From JBKBKN01 sp046294625 (GTDB lineage Bacteria > Bacteroidota > Bacteroidia > M30B66): a DNA stretch of 64,000 nucleotides. Shown here in pieces: positions 63,872 to 64,000 of the stretch. Positions within the stretch are counted from its first letter, which is position 1; each line of letters starts with the position of its first letter. A program made the translations under genes and the position numbers. The notes beneath the pieces were generated by a model. It searched no databases. It was not told where the DNA came from and saw only the letters and a program-made list of their open reading frames with translations. The stretch spans positions 62,001 to 126,000 of the forward strand of contig JBKBKN010000006.1 of the NCBI GenBank assembly GCA_046294625.1. Reading direction: 5' to 3'.

Positions 63872-64000
63872 AGTATTTTTCCAATTCTTTATTAGTGAAA
63901 CATTTAACGCTCAAAATTCTTGAAATCGGCATCTATCAAGGAGTTGAGCAATCAAAGCGCAAATATTTACCAAATATTTTTTAAAAAAAAATCAAATCGC
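63872..64000. other. Upstream region of dnaA (partial)
   Basis: 129 bases before the window edge. No exact TAnnTTTG -7 for dnaA was found; the best is GAATTTTG (minus strand, 63919-63912), one mismatch. The sequence becomes AT-rich with A/T runs from 63961. No TTATCCACA box is visible, so an origin cannot be claimed. Confidence 0.4.

Noticed and set aside
63872..64000. oriC immediately upstream of dnaA
   Set aside because: No DnaA boxes are visible in the 129 bases available, and the region is truncated by the window edge.

Overview
The window reads as a chromosomal segment of a Bacteroidota organism, probably of the Flavobacteriales/Chitinophagales type. Four lines of evidence support this. 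Several secreted proteins carry type IX secretion (T9SS) type A or gliding-associated type B C-terminal signals. Many genes have a TAnnTTTG -7 promoter element a short distance upstream, and Shine-Dalgarno sequences are almost absent. An IPExxxVDY-type gene sits directly upstream of pyk. Several families typical of this phylum occur (DUF2279, Porin O/P, extended NusB, ATHIIGGE-type PKD protein). No phage, IS element or CRISPR array was recognised.

Layout. 1-16850 (-): the N-terminal 5,616 codons of a giant secreted surface protein whose C-terminus lies beyond the left edge. 16851-17468: AT-rich spacer. 17469-18511 (-): purN-rnhA. 18831-21060 (+): acpP-fabF-rnc. 21189-25481 (+): a tight surface-protein operon (lamin-tail lipoprotein, SdiA-regulated-type propeller, Porin O/P, T9SS lamin-tail protein) closed by a strong terminator. 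25575-25853: tRNA-Ser(UGA) with its own terminator and a displaced partial copy of its 3' end. 25971-31689: DUF2279 protein, pyk with its IPExxxVDY partner, a secreted double-HKD phospholipase-D-like protein and three small membrane or zinc-ribbon proteins. 31985-37351: two divergent large T9SS proteins (type A and type B). 37474-38466: secreted zinc-dependent phospholipase C/S1-P1-like enzyme.

38463-45768 (-) is the most unusual metabolic stretch. It holds an ATP-grasp-like protein overlapping a class-I glutamine-amidotransferase-like protein, a MazF/ribbon-helix-helix toxin-antitoxin pair, a YbdK/GCS2-type carboxylate-amine ligase, a wrecked T9SS protein pseudogene and a cyanophycinase. The amide-bond enzymes suggest an uncharacterised peptide or amide pathway, but no substrate can be read from sequence. 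The cyanophycinase is apparently co-transcribed with nusB.

45794-64000 is mostly housekeeping: nusB, leucine dehydrogenase, an MsbA-like ABC exporter with a Glu-to-Asp change next to Walker B, DUF952, a META-domain lipoprotein, LolD, TraB/GumN, PbpC, two uncharacterised secreted or anchored proteins, a sodium:neurotransmitter-type symporter, an MBOAT acyltransferase with an SGNH-like partner, an RsmI-like methyltransferase, a low-molecular-weight tyrosine phosphatase, and dnaA at the right edge. Several convergent pairs are packed so tightly that their stop codons share a TTAA.

Limits: family names come from recognising motifs by eye. Start sites, promoters and operators are inferred. I did not verify every codon of the giant reading frame; I checked its phase at both ends and at five internal points.
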